This document shows positions 1 through 12,316 of a stretch of 64,000 nt of DNA, piece by piece. Within the stretch, counting starts at the first letter, position 1; every line of letters starts with the position of its first letter. This DNA comes from Seriola aureovittata (lineage: Eukaryota > Chordata > Actinopteri > Carangiformes > Carangidae), in NCBI RefSeq assembly GCF_021018895.1, contig NC_079380.1, forward strand, positions 2,701,736 to 2,765,735, written 5' to 3'. Made by a program: the position numbers and the translations under genes. The notes beneath the pieces are model-generated. The model was not told where the DNA came from, made no database searches, and saw only the letters and a program-made list of their open reading frames with translations.

Positions 1-608
1 TCCTGAAAAACAACATCCATCTTTGGTCACACAGCTGGATACACAATGACAAACCCCCTGAAAGAGATATTCAGTCACTGCACAAAGTGACTGCCAGAGC
101 TACAACTAAACCAAGGAACCTGCCTCTCTTCATAATACAATCTGAGAGCAAAAACGATGCATAAAGCTCCCAAATCCCCCTCATGTCCTTTGTTTAAGGC
201 GCTGTGCACACATCAGCCATGGGACATGATGTGCATTTATTGTGACGACTCCTCAGAGAGGCACCGTACTCAACCACTATCAGCATGTCACTTTTTACAG
301 CGTGCCGCAATATTAAAATGAAGCTTTTAATCTAAATCTATGATTAAACCTCTTGAATCTTTTTAAATAATCACTGAAAACACACAAACCACACAAAACT
401 AAATCACTTTTGCGGATTTAACATAGCAACACTTCAATATTTACATGCTGCACATACATGCCTAGCTGCATACACTGTCCTGAGCTTTGATGCAATGTTT
501 AAATATAGTTCTTCAGCTTTATTTCAATGTTATGAGTTTAGACAGAAATACAATCTGCCCTCTGCAAACCTTTCATATGCTTCACCTATGCTTAACCACT
601 GAGTGCAT

Positions 609-609
<1 letters not shown>

Positions 610-689
<80 letters not shown>
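610..689. repeat. (CA)n microsatellite
   Basis: About 40 uninterrupted CA units. Confidence 0.98.
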
Positions 690-690
<1 letters not shown>

Positions 691-786
691 CCAGTCACGT
701 CCACCCCTCCTCATCCCCATGCCTGACAGACTTGGTGAGCTTGGCACTTTTCATGGCCCAGGAGCAGAGAGGGCAATTTGACCCCC

Positions 787-789
<3 letters not shown>

Positions 790-841
<52 letters not shown>
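790..841. repeat. (CT)n microsatellite
   Basis: About 25 CT units with one interruption at the 3' end. Confidence 0.97.
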
Positions 842-1801
842 GGCATAGGGCTTTCTTTGAGGCTCAGGTTAAAGATTAGCATCTCTGATAAAGATTAACT
901 CTCTTGTCAAAGGAAGTCGCTGATGGCGTGAGTTTCTGGTTCAGGACTGCTGATGACACTGGGGCGAGCACTTCGGGGAGGCGGGCGACCCTGCAGGCAG
1001 CGAGAGAGGAGGATAGACGCTGGGTTGAAATGTTGGCTCAACCGAGAAGATGAGCTGATAACATAATTTAATGCAACGTAGTTTAAAGAGAATTTAAAGA
1101 ATAATTTGAGGCTTCCATTGGAATAAGGTTTGATTTTTGCTAATAAAAAGTGTTTAGTGCTTCAAGCTTTGAAGCCACCCCCAGCTCCCCTCTTAATAAT
1201 TAATGATTTACTATAAGTTCAGCTGTGATTGTTGGTAAACTTGTGAATCTCCCTGGAAACTCTTGTGAGACCATGAATCGAGAACAGAATGAGTCTTCTT
1301 CAGCAGAGGCCTGTGGCTCAGACAGGGTTCAAATAGGTCTTTTGTACACAGCGTGAGCGTAATGCCTCAGTTATGTATCTACAGCCAGGAGCAACAGACT
1401 TTATAAGTAGAAGATCTGTTCAGATTTCAAGAGCCTGAATGAAAAGAATGTGTTCGCCAAAATAAGAGGAAGCGTGTCTTAACAGCAGAGCTTTGCCATT
1501 TCGAGTTCACTACCTGCTGCACAGCAGATGGAAAGCTGGTAGATGCAACTGAGCAGATCTCATTTCGACTGGTTGTGATGGAATGGAAAACACCAGACTC
1601 AAAACAAAAATATAGGATTTTCTAGATTTTCCACATTAAACTGCTCCATGGTTGATACATTTCAAAATAAACTTACTCAGTAGTTAGTGCACAGAAGTTG
1701 TGCTGATTTGTACAAATATATCTAACTAATAACTGAGTATGGGCAACAGGACACGGGCTGTGAACCAAAAACTCTTTCAATAAACAAACTGTAAAGGAAG
1801 A

Positions 1802-1805
<4 letters not shown>

Positions 1806-1853
<48 letters not shown>

Positions 1854-1862
1854 GTCTCTCTC
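1806..1862. repeat. (CT)n microsatellite
   Basis: CT array with two G interruptions; a GT array follows at 1975-2017. Confidence 0.97.
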
Positions 1863-1980
1863 AGTAGTGCATCTGAAAAATGGTGTTGAAACTTTTGTGT
1901 CATCCGCCCAGAGCAGGAGGGGAGGAGATGAAATGTGTTGCAGTGTTGGGTTTGTCGTCGCTTACCCATTTGGTTGTGTG

Positions 1981-2018
<38 letters not shown>

Positions 2019-3302
2019 CGCAGTGATGCTGCGTGGCCGTTCAACCTCATTACACTTCAAGGAAAGCTTCGAATGGACTTGATGAAAAATGTCTTTTTAG
2101 GGAAAACGTGTGAGCATATTGACTGATCTCTGTGGAGGGTGATGTGAAGGAGATGGGTGCTCTGGTGGCCCAAAAAGGTCAAATGGCATAAAGAGACACA
2201 AAAAGGTGAAAGAAAGACAGAAATGAATTCCTAAACTATTTATTGAAAAACATGAATATGTAAATTGAAAGCCCTGTGAGCCACACCAGTATTTACTGTA
2301 AAATAAATGTCTGTCCAGTGAGTAAATATTTGCATATGTAAACAAATGTGTGCCTGAAGAGCACTTGTAGTGTACTCACTGTTTTTATTGACTTGTTTGC
2401 AGTTGAACTGAGATCAAACCAGTGAGTCGAGCTTCTGGGGAAAGCAGCATGATAAATCCTCCAGACCAAATGAAATTCTAGCTGTGGAGATCATTTGAAA
2501 AGAATGTTGGCGGGCTTCTGCCCACATGATGTCAGATTGGGAAATTGGATTCACATGGGGGGTTTGATGAACAGATAGCTTGTTTGAGGCCGAGGGATTT
2601 TCATGTTATTATTAGTTTCAAAGTTATTTTTACTGCTCAGTGTTTTAGCTGTGGAGGTTTACACTCTGCTTCTCAGATTAAAGGTGTAATGCTGAGAAAA
2701 TCTAAGAAGCTTTTTTTGTTACTCTACTTGATCCTCGATGGGTCTGTGGCACCATTTACAAGCAAGGAGTCCACAAAGTTGTCATTCAGTTTATGTGGTC
2801 TGCATTTTAACACCCAGCTACAGTCATCTGACTGCACAGGCTATAATTAGAGTGTAGACTATTTGAGCTGTGACAGTTGAGTACAAAAACAGTGGTGTTC
2901 ACTAAAATAACACACTGCACTGCAGCCAAACAGGAGAAGATGGACATGTCTTTAAACAACCTTGATGCCCAACAACAGTTACACGTGCATGTTTGAGCTG
3001 TAATCTTGTGACTAAATACACCTGGTACAATCAACATGTCAATGTGCACGTGTATGAAGCTTGTCAGCCCATATCACTGCGATGATTTTGAGTTTGAGGA
3101 GTGTAGCAGTTAGGTTCTGTGGGTTTATTAAAGTCACAACAAAAAAAAAAAACTGAATAATTTGAATTTTAAATTTAATTTTAATTTTAAAATGATTTTC
3201 TGTACATTTGAGTTGAAGTAAAAGATGTACAGACTTGTGGGTTAAAACATAAAATAGTACGTAACTGCTTAGTCTACTGGTTCATCATTAAATAATTATT
3301 CC

Positions 3303-3315
3303 AGGTCAAAGGTCA
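3303..3315 (+). promoter_or_regulatory. Perfect DR1 nuclear-receptor motif
   Basis: AGGTCA-A-AGGTCA is an exact direct repeat with one-base spacing, bound by RXR-containing dimers, COUP-TFs or HNF4. It is not the DR5 or DR2 type usually reported for HoxB retinoic-acid elements. Confidence 0.4.
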
Positions 3316-3583
3316 CATTTGGAGCTTTGCACCAATATGTCCCTGTGTGAGGGCTTCAGTGAGGTTTAATACCAAGGCTGTAAAGTAATATCAGTGTTAC
3401 TCACTCTAAAAGGTATGAGCATGTGTTTGTATGGGCTGAGGACAAAGAAAAACACAGCATAAAACTTGAAGATCAAACTACCTTGAACGCACCACAGCTG
3501 TTTTATTTAGATCCAGCACAGTCTGATAAACCTGGTGAGTATGTAAAGCTGCTCCTAAAAGGAACATATGTTACTGCATCCAA

Positions 3584-3618
3584 GTGTGTGTGTGTGTGTG
3601 TGTGCGTGTGTGTGTGCG

Positions 3619-3683
<65 letters not shown>

Positions 3684-3690
3684 CTGTGTG
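3584..3690. repeat. (GT)n microsatellite, interrupted
   Basis: Over 100 bp of GT units with a few GC interruptions. Confidence 0.97.
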
Positions 3691-5174
3691 AAGGCAAGCC
3701 AGTGATGGCACCACCAGACCAGGCAGAGATAAGAGCAGAGAGCAGTGATAAAAATGTGTTCAGATCATGAGAGACTGTGAAATGAAGCTGCAGCAGTGGT
3801 GAGCAGATGCATTAATGTGCCATGGTTTCTGCACCTATAGTTTGCATACGTCATAAGTAACCACAGAATTCAGATAAATAGGGTTCTCTAAATGTTGATA
3901 CACGTGCCAGACTCACTAAATGCAAATATACTGTGAGTTTTCAGTGTTTCCCAGGAGTCTAAAGCTGCTGCTCCTTCACCTTCCTTTGTTGCCTCCATAT
4001 TTCTGCTGCTGCTCCATCCTTCATTCCAAACGTTCACTTCATCCAGCGTGAGAAAAACACTCGTCTACATTGTTTTATTTGGATGCATGACTTCAGTCCC
4101 CCTCTCCACCTCAGTCTGTGCTTCTACTCAAAATTTGGCTCATCAGCTGTTTTGGGGCTCTGGAGGCGGCCTCCTCCCTTTGTCTCGGCCTATAGGCTAG
4201 CTGGCTAAGCTAGTCGGCCCCCTTCATCACTTTCAGGGCAACTTTAGACTAGTCCACTCCTGCTCCGTGGCTCCAAATTTCCCGACTAACCCTCAGGGCT
4301 GAAGGGGGGACACAGGGAGGAATCCCCCGGCTGGTGTTGTGATGGGGATGGACAGCAGCCAGAGCTGTGTGTGAGTGCATGGAGAGGAAACAATAAATAA
4401 CTTTATAGCAGTAGGAGTAGTAGCAGTGGTGATGGTGGTATCGGCTGGTACGGGGAGGACGGGGGATCCTTGCTTTTGATTTATGTGTTTGGGGGAAGCT
4501 GTCACGAGCAGAAACAGGAGCAGCCACAGATTTTATTCCAGCACTTTAATAATAAGAGCCGCTCTGCAGCGAGGCGGACAGCAGCTTCTCATCCTGCGGC
4601 CGCGGACGCGCTTTTACAATGAAACACCTCACCTTTACAACACGGTTACCAGCAGCGGATGGTTGGATGCTTACCACCGGCCGGGACGCGCGCTCTTGGC
4701 CCCACAAGAAGATAAACCGGGCCCTGACACTGACTGTTGTCAGTGTGTGTGTGTTGTTCAGTTTGGATGAAGATGAAGTTGTGGATTAGGAACCGCTGGA
4801 AACAGCTGGATTTTTTTAATTTGATGTTCAGCAACATTTCCGACTTTTTTTTTTTTTTTTTGCAGAGCGGATTCTTGTTGTGGTGGATATGTATTTGTTC
4901 AGTGTGAATGCAGCGCGTTTCTACGCCTTAACATTCAGGCTCCACATTAGGTTTCCAATCATAGTTCATGATAATTCCCATTAAAATGAATGGGAGTCGG
5001 GAATTAGACGCGGCCCAGTTAGATTTTGGCTTCGGTGTTTTCATGTTTGGCGACTAATATTAATGTATTATTATTAAGCGTTAACGTTATTTTTGTGAGA
5101 TAATTATGGTGTAACTATTCGGGTTAGGCTATTTATTATTTGAATTACTTATTTTCTTCTATTTTTAGGATTAC

Positions 5175-5175
5175 A

Positions 5176-5232
<57 letters not shown>
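5175..5232. repeat. (CT)n(CA)n compound microsatellite
   Basis: A short CT run passes directly into about 23 CA units. Confidence 0.97.
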
Positions 5233-5235
<3 letters not shown>

Positions 5236-5607
5236 GTTTTACTATTATTTTGTTTTTATTATTTTGTGATGGGTGTGTGAGTATTCTCCACGAGCTGATT
5301 TATGCAAAATTGCTCCAAATTAATTATGGATAATTTTCAGTTCTCTCCATCCTGACTTTTATCTGCACTATTGATGGGAAGCGGCGCCATTTTTTCCTCG
5401 TTAAATGTTTTACAACAGCAGGGAACTCAGATAAGAGATTTTCCCCCGTTTTGTTTTTTAAAACGCAGGGAAAGCTGGTAAATGTAATAGGATGTGTAAT
5501 ATGATAACCAGGATCAATACGATCTGAGATCACTTCCACCCCAGCCTTCATCCTCCTCTCTGCTCTTATTGCTTTTTATTCCCAGATTTCAGCGGGAATA
5601 ATTTAAG

Positions 5608-5627
5608 GTCAGCAATACCTGTCAGCG
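5608..5627 (+). promoter_or_regulatory. Paired Maf half-sites (candidate MafB/kreisler input to hoxb3a)
   Basis: GTCAGCA at 5608-5614 and GTCAGCG at 5621-5627 are two reverse-orientation copies of the TGCTGAC half-MARE, spaced 13 bp start to start. They lie about 160 bp upstream of the predicted untranslated exon. Hoxb3 expression in rhombomere 5 is driven in mouse by Kreisler/MafB sites in an upstream enhancer next to an Ets site. A GGGAA/GGAA-type core lies at 5594-5598. Motif and position fit, but there is no alignment to prove homology. Confidence 0.4.
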
Positions 5628-5785
5628 GTTTCTCCCTGTCGCAGCCGCTCGATAGACTACAAGAGGTCTGTGCTCTGTATCGGATTTTACCGAGACCTTT
5701 TGATTGCATCTCTCTTTCTTTCCTTTCCCTTCTCTCCCTCTATTTACCCTTCTCTCCCCCATCTCTCCCCCCTCCTGCACCGCAG

Positions 5786-5852
5786 TTCTTAGGAGCTTTC
5801 TGGAAGCCGCTTCCTTCCACCAAAACATTGGGGAATAAGAGGAAATCTTCCG
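5786..5852 (+). other. hoxb3a: Predicted 67-bp untranslated exon of hoxb3a
   Basis: A long pyrimidine tract (5707-5780) ends in a consensus acceptor (accgcag, AG at 5784-5785). Sixty-seven bases later there is a strong donor, ccg|gtgagt (GT at 5853-5854). The short segment between has no long open frame, so it reads as an internal 5'UTR exon. The next usable acceptor on the + strand with matching context is the hoxb3a 5'UTR acceptor at 13719-13720. Mammalian HOXB3 is known to have several upstream non-coding exons extending toward HOXB4, which supports the assignment. It could instead be an exon of a separate non-coding transcript. Confidence 0.55.
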
Positions 5853-6174
5853 GTGAGTTTCACTGTTTCACTTTATTACATGTGATTCTGTGAGTCAGTG
5901 CATTTGTTATTAGACATATAAGCAGGAGAATGTGGGTCGGTTAAAAACCTCATAAGACGTTTTCTGTGCTTTTCTATTTAAGGTCAAACTGTCAAAATTC
6001 CTCATAAATATGGCTGCTGATCAGATGAATTTATATTTATTTATTTATCTATTTCTCTATTTATAGAAAAAAACATAGGCTATTTTAAGTAGCGCATTTA
6101 ACTATTGTTTTCTTTGTTTCCACCGTCATGTAGGCCTACTCATGTCTTAAAATTAGAATAAGAATGATTATTTA

Positions 6175-6211
<37 letters not shown>

Positions 6212-7457
6212 GTTGTTATTATTATTATTATTAGTAGTAGTAGTAGTAGTAGTATCTTCATCATTAATTGTAGTGGTGGTGGTAGTTGTAGTAGTAGTAG
6301 TAGTAGCAGCAGCAGAAGGCAGTGCAGACTCAAGCTAACAGAAAAATTACTGTGGAAATATGTGGAGGAAGATTTTGGTGATTTTGTTTTCGATTGATGA
6401 TTTGTTTTTATTATTTTAGTCTATGTAGGCGAAGTTTGTTTTTCTCTAAAAATCGAAGAAAATGTGTGCAGCTGAGAGCATGCCAAATGTTCCCTGGATG
6501 TGCAGTCTATGTGTGTGAGTGTGTGTGTGTTAGTGATGTAATATAATGTAATGACACGTGCTAATGTAATATAATCCAGAGGTGTGAAGGGCAGTGTGTG
6601 ATGGCGGTTGCAGCCGCAGCAGGAAGCAGAGCAGGGTCGGTTCATCATTTGATAAGACAGTTATTAAAGCAGAACTCTGTAACTGCTAATAATGAAGCTA
6701 ACGCTAAGAAGTAAGAACAGCAATGAAACTGTCGCTGCAGCAGCAGCAGCGTCAGATAGGGAGGCGAACTGCGGTACAAACGCTACATCACATAAGGAAA
6801 CAAACACAACAATAAGCATAATTCATTCATATAGTAGGCTATATTTTAGCATTGGCGTTTACAGCAGTGCGGTGTTTCCGCTGCACACAGTGAAGCTGCG
6901 GGGAAAATATTAAATCTCGTAGTCAGAGGAAATTCCTTAGTGTCATCCTCAGTGGCCTAAATGTCTGAAGTCCCAGAGGGGAAAAAAGAAAAAATGTTGG
7001 GAGGATTTCCACAGCTCTGCAGGGCACAGAGTTTCAGTTGTGAAACCCAATATCCGTGACTCAATCCGAAACACGGAGGCGCCGATGCGCGTCTGCCATC
7101 CAAGGAAAATAAAGAATAACTGCCATCCTTTACAAGCACCGGCGTGCTTTCACAAGTCAATACATACGTGTAATCCGCACTGCTTATTTCTCCATATGCA
7201 CTTCTCATCCCACACTCTTGCGCAATGGAAAAAAAAGAAAGAGATAGACAAAAAGAAAACAGCTGATTAGAGGTTTGGTTAATGAGTAATGAGGGGTTTT
7301 CAGCAGCAGTGAGCAGATCCCTCCGTCCGCACAAAGAGGTTTGAAGAGAAAGTTGCAGTCGGACACATTTCAGGCTCCCACCTCCCACCTACACAGAGCT
7401 CATCCTCTCATTTCAGCAGCCCACAGCGAATGCTATCTGTTTTAAAGTTGGGCTGTT

Positions 7458-7497
<40 letters not shown>

Positions 7498-9370
7498 GAG
7501 AGAGACGCACACACACGCTGCTGGGTGCGAGAGAACTCATAAATCTTACGTAGCCATAAACGACAGGGGTAGCGTCCTGAATAATAAAAATACAGGGAAG
7601 CGGGAGAGAACGCTATAGAGACAGAGAGTGTGTGGAAACATTGTGAGACGCGCTTTCATATTTTCATTTCCATTTTGGTCTCACCTCTCTGTCTCTTTCC
7701 CTCTGGGGCTTCTTGTCATTCTAGCTTTTTTTATTTTATTTTAGCCTACTTCACCTTTTTCTTCACATGTTGTTGCACTTCCTCCTGTCTTCCTCCCTTG
7801 TGTGTTGAACTCAAAACACAGGGAGGAACATATGCTCTCTCCTAACGTTTTCTTTCTCTAAAAAGACCTGGAAGGGCAGATTTTAAAGGCCCAAGTTCCC
7901 TCATGGCAGCCACCCAGAGCCATGCTACTTATGATAGATGTCTCTGTGCCTTTTCTGTCAGTCTCCTCTCTTCTACTTTGGCCTGATATTCTTTTATTTT
8001 TATCAACTTTATTCTGTGCATAAGCAGAAACAAGGATGTGTTTAAAATCTAACAACACAGTCTCCATATCTAGTTTCTACAGATAAACATGGGATGAGCA
8101 TCAAGAAGAGCTTCATGTAAATTCAGGAGGGATTGAGGGACAGTAAAGAAAGTCTCATGTTGCCTGTAGAAATGTCACCAAATTATTTCATACAATTGCC
8201 ACAAACAGGTGAATGATCAGCACATTGGTGTCTAAATGAAATGATGCCTCCCAAGAGAATTGTAAAAATATAGTCTACATGTCTTCACTCAGCTGTATGA
8301 GGGTCAAACAGTACCCAGTGACATATTTATGAGTCTGGCACTGAGTGTACTGTAGCTGCTTTCAAATAAGTGCTTTATTTGCATTTCCAGATACACTGTA
8401 AGTTTCTGTAAAGAGATAAAAACATGCAAAATAATAAGTGATATCATAGGATATAGACATGGAACATTTCTCCAGTCATGTCTACACATTTTAAGCTTTA
8501 CACACGTCATTTAACAACATTTTAGGATTAGGGTTAGTCAGCAGAGAATCAGGAAGTGGGTTGTACTCCATACCATTTGATGATACCAGGTTCACCATTA
8601 ATAAGAACATATTAGCCTTAGCATTGCCACCCCACAGAGAAATGGTAGGCCTATAGTAAACAGTGAATGCTTTATAAAATACACCAAGTTAAGAACAGAA
8701 TGATGCGTCATGTTTCTAATAATGTTATGCATAATACTAATTCAGCTTCTAAACAGATTATATAGTTTATTTATTAGACTGATTTATTAATGTTACATTG
8801 TGAGCCTAGTTGGACTGAATATGTAAATTAGTTTGATGTTAGTGCCAATAATTTTAATTTGCATCGTCCCGGCTCAGTAAATACCACCTTAAACTAATCT
8901 ACCAGCCTGAGCAAACAAGAACAGCTGTTGTAAAATTAAACTATAGGCCTAGCTAATACTACTAATAATAATCTCTTGAGGCTGCATCTCTGTCCACCAT
9001 GACCCACCCTCAATAATATCATAGCCTACAAATAGAGTTACTCTTGTACCTCTAGGCCTACTATAAGATTTATGTTGCATAGTAGCATATAGGCCTAGTT
9101 TAGTTGTTAGAAAAAAACAGAAGTTGGAAAATTGTAAAGGCAAAAGAGTTCCACAAATTTAAAGCAAAAGTGTTTTTGTACCTAATGTATAAAAAGTTAT
9201 GCCGAACTTCACCTGGCGAGTTGTAGGCTTTGTTGTAGCTTAGCTAACAGAAGTGCCTTATAAAAAAGTGAAATTAAAATTAAAATAGTTATTTTTGGGA
9301 CAGTATTGGGACAGTAGGCTGTGTGCCTGGCTGTGGGGCTAACATAACTGACTGCATGTTTCACTTGCAG
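5853..9370. other. Intron-like non-coding DNA upstream of hoxb3a
   Basis: This lies between two predicted untranslated exons of hoxb3a. Content is AT-rich with an ATT/AGT trinucleotide tract (6176-6316), a CA array (7460-7492) and scattered CpG near 7050-7110. No protein-coding potential is recognised on either strand. Confidence 0.5.
6176..6316. repeat. (ATT)n/(AGT)n/(AGC)n trinucleotide tract
   Basis: ATT units change into AGT and then AGC units over 140 bp, interrupted once near 6255-6280. Confidence 0.95.
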
Positions 9371-9399
9371 CCAGTGAAATTAGCATAATTTGTGAGTGA

Positions 9400-10416
9400 C
9401 GCTGAGCTCTTTGATGGGGGAATCAACAAATCCGCGAGTCAAGCCCCGTTGTTTCCTCCGTTACACCCCCGTGAGCGTTACTGATACCCGGGCTTGTTGT
9501 CAACAACAGAATGAGAACACTGACTGTGCTACCACCACCACAGCTCCTACTACTACGAGCTCTTACTGCTGCTAGCCGTGTGGAATAAGCCCGGCACCTA
9601 CAGCCAGAGACCAAGACTAGGCGAGAACTCAGACCCAAGACGGAGAGGGAGGACGCGGAAGGAGTGGAGCAGGAGACCCGGGAAGAGAGAAGAAGAAGGA
9701 GAAGAGGGATAAAACAGACGGATGAACAACCACCCAGAAATGCGATGGGGTGACATTTTGAGGTGGACCTGTTCCTCAGAGGCTGTCTGACTGGCTGGCT
9801 GGCTGGGTGGCTGCTTGAGCGACAGAGGCTAAAAAAGAAAGAAATTTGAGGCCATTGTTATCAGCCAGCAGCGGTGCAGGCAGTGCTGGTGCTGGGGCGG
9901 AGGGTGGAGGTGGAGGGGTTGGGTGGTGGGTGGGGGGGGGCGAACAGGCAGCAGGCAGGCTCCCGGTACGCTCGTTCAGCTCGTGTGCTAGCTAGCCTGC
10001 CTGTAGCCTAAACCGAACCCGTGTGTTTATTCTGCCCGTGTTTATCGAGCCCCCCACCAACGACTTGAGTCCGTCCTTCCCTCCTCATCAGCCGGTCGTT
10101 CATGCCACACGGTGTCCGGTTCGCCGCCGTCGCGCAGCCCTCTCTGCCGCTGCCGCCGCCGCTGCTGCTGCCGCTGGCTCCAGGAGGTGTTGTTGTGGTG
10201 GTAGTTGCGAGCAGTCGTGCTGGTCTCAAGACAGCACCGGAGGAGCAGCAGCGGAGGAAAACGGAGAGAGAGAACGACCGGATTCGTTTTTTATTTAATT
10301 ATTTATTATTGTTATTGATTACCTGGTGAATGTGCGGTGGGGACTAATCTGGTGATGCGGTGCTGCTGGGTCCGTGCCGGACTGGACCGGGACCACCGGT
10401 GCTAAGGAAAGGAAAG
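9400..10416 (+). promoter_or_regulatory. hoxb3a: GC-rich block ending in a splice donor: candidate hoxb3a promoter and first untranslated exon
   Basis: GC and CpG content rise sharply here compared with the flanks, especially 9880-10420, which has CCG/CTG runs. The block ends in a near-ideal 5' splice site, aaag|gtaagg, with GT at 10417-10418. No recognisable protein is encoded; the open frames are short and repeat-derived. The simplest reading is a proximal promoter plus a non-coding first exon spliced to the acceptor at 13719-13720. The transcription start cannot be placed from sequence alone. Confidence 0.5.
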
Positions 10417-11178
10417 GTAAGGAGAATCACCGGCAGGCAAGCAAGGCCAGCCGTTAAATGCACGAGCTCAAACAACAAACCAGAAATACAGAGCGTGTTT
10501 GTTCGCTGTGCAGTTTGTGAACGGCGGAGTGGCTGGCTCAGTGATTTATGGCCCAATAGACTTCAATCCCGGTTCAAGAAGAGTTCACAATGCTTTAAGC
10601 TGCCGCAGATACCCGCCGCAAGTAGCCCCCCTTCCCTCGGCCTTCCATCTCTGTCCTCTTCCTTTCTTTTTCCCCCTCTCATTTCTTCTCCATGTCTCTT
10701 CCTCACTTATAGCTATTTATTTACAAAGCAATGGCATTTTTCTTTTATGGATGATCCACTTCTCCCTGGACGTTTCCCTTCCCCACGGGCCTCCGTTTTG
10801 TTATTTTGCCAATGTCTGACATTTATTTCATTTCTTACCTAAATGTTTAGAGGCTGTGTGCTGTAGCCTAATTTCATTCATAGCTTCCATACAAGATTCA
10901 CTGTTTTAGTGATTTCAGCCTAAATTGAGGCCATGAACAGAGCAACAATAGCTCTGATCAGGCCAATCCTTCATTGTTTCTGGGCACAGCTCAATATAAT
11001 TACACCCCCCCTCTCACACACACCCCACCCCGTGTGTGTTAATGGGATAAGGAATATGTGGATTGTCCAAGTTAATGCATTCCCTCTCTGTCTCCATGCC
11101 TGCATAGCTCTTCATGGCAGGCGCCATTTGTAATTTTATATCCCAGGATAAAGCACAGACACTGGACACCAAGGCCGA

Positions 11179-11207
11179 CCTCTCTCTCTCTCTCCCTCTC
11201 TCACTCC

Positions 11208-11280
<73 letters not shown>
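11179..11280. repeat. (CT)n(GT)n compound microsatellite
   Basis: A CT run, then about 35 GT units; a further CT array is at 11468-11508. Confidence 0.97.
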
Positions 11281-11466
11281 GTTTTTGTTTGGATGGCTGT
11301 TTCTCTGTCAGTATAAGTGGATTATTCAGGGAGGCGTCTAGTAAAGTTGGTGATTGTATTAAGCTCTAGTCCTACAAGCCTAGTGGCAGAGACATTACGT
11401 GTCCTGTTTAATGGCGAAACAGCAATATGATTTAATAACATATTCCTCCTACACTCAGTGCCATGG

Positions 11467-11510
<44 letters not shown>

Positions 11511-12249
11511 TCTCCTTCTCCTTCCTTGGGACTATTCCTCAGAGTAAATAATTAGGATTCCAGCTTGTCTACCAGAAAGATAAATGGCTGACATGTGTGA
11601 CGTGCTGAGAGCTGGAGCAGGGCTGGTCTGTCTAATCCTAAAAAAGGAATAATAACAGTAATACATTAAGGAAAGGGGTTGTAGGAATTACATTGTTTTA
11701 GCGCAATTAACCCGTTATAAAAAACACTGGCAGGATGACACAGGATTTATTTATTCGTTTTTTTATTTGTTTGTTTCTTTTTGCAGGGTATATCAATTTT
11801 TATGGTTTTCATTCTTTCTTCCTTTTTCTCTTTTAACTTGCTGCTTATTGATGTATTTATTTGAAATGTAGGTTATCATCCAGGCCCAGTAGGCTACTGG
11901 TTTTATTTATTCATTTTTTAAAGTAGCCTACCACATATTTACAAATCACAGATTTCGTATCCTACAAATAGCTACAAACCATCATTTCAGATTTTTTTCT
12001 GTTTATGTTTCCTAGTTCAGGCCCAACGCTATCACGTTATTTCGCAGGCGTTGTGGCTAACTCTTTATTGTTGTTGTGTTTTTATTGTTTACTGTTGTCG
12101 ACAGACGCGCACGTAGCTTCAGTGTTATGACGTTAAAACATAGAACTGACGGCCACATAACATCTGTGTGGGCTGTTGTCGCCAAATGAACCCAGGGAAC
12201 TGATAATTGGTACCAGTAGGCCAAACAGCAGTTAGCTGTGGTGCTGTAG

Positions 12250-12251
<2 letters not shown>

Positions 12252-12314
<63 letters not shown>
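12252..12314. repeat. (CA)n microsatellite
   Basis: About 31 CA units in the hoxb3a 5'UTR intron. Confidence 0.97.

Positions 12315-12316
<2 letters not shown>

Larger units (their letters stand above)
1..5600. other. Non-coding DNA upstream of hoxb3a (inferred hoxb4a-hoxb3a interval), distal part
   Basis: I find no homeobox and no open frame with a recognisable domain on either strand; the listed frames are read through CA/CT arrays. By vertebrate HoxB synteny this should lie 3' of hoxb4a, whose coding exons are not in the window. Visible content is several microsatellites, a perfect DR1 nuclear-receptor motif at 3303-3315, and a GC-rich block at about 4540-4740 with a GCGGCCGC at 4597-4604. 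The block could be a promoter or an upstream exon of hoxb3a. Confidence 0.6.

Noticed and set aside
487..848. Open frames reading THTHTH or SLSLSL through microsatellites here and at many other arrays
   Set aside because: They are translations of CA, GT, CT or GA repeats with no flanking coding signal.
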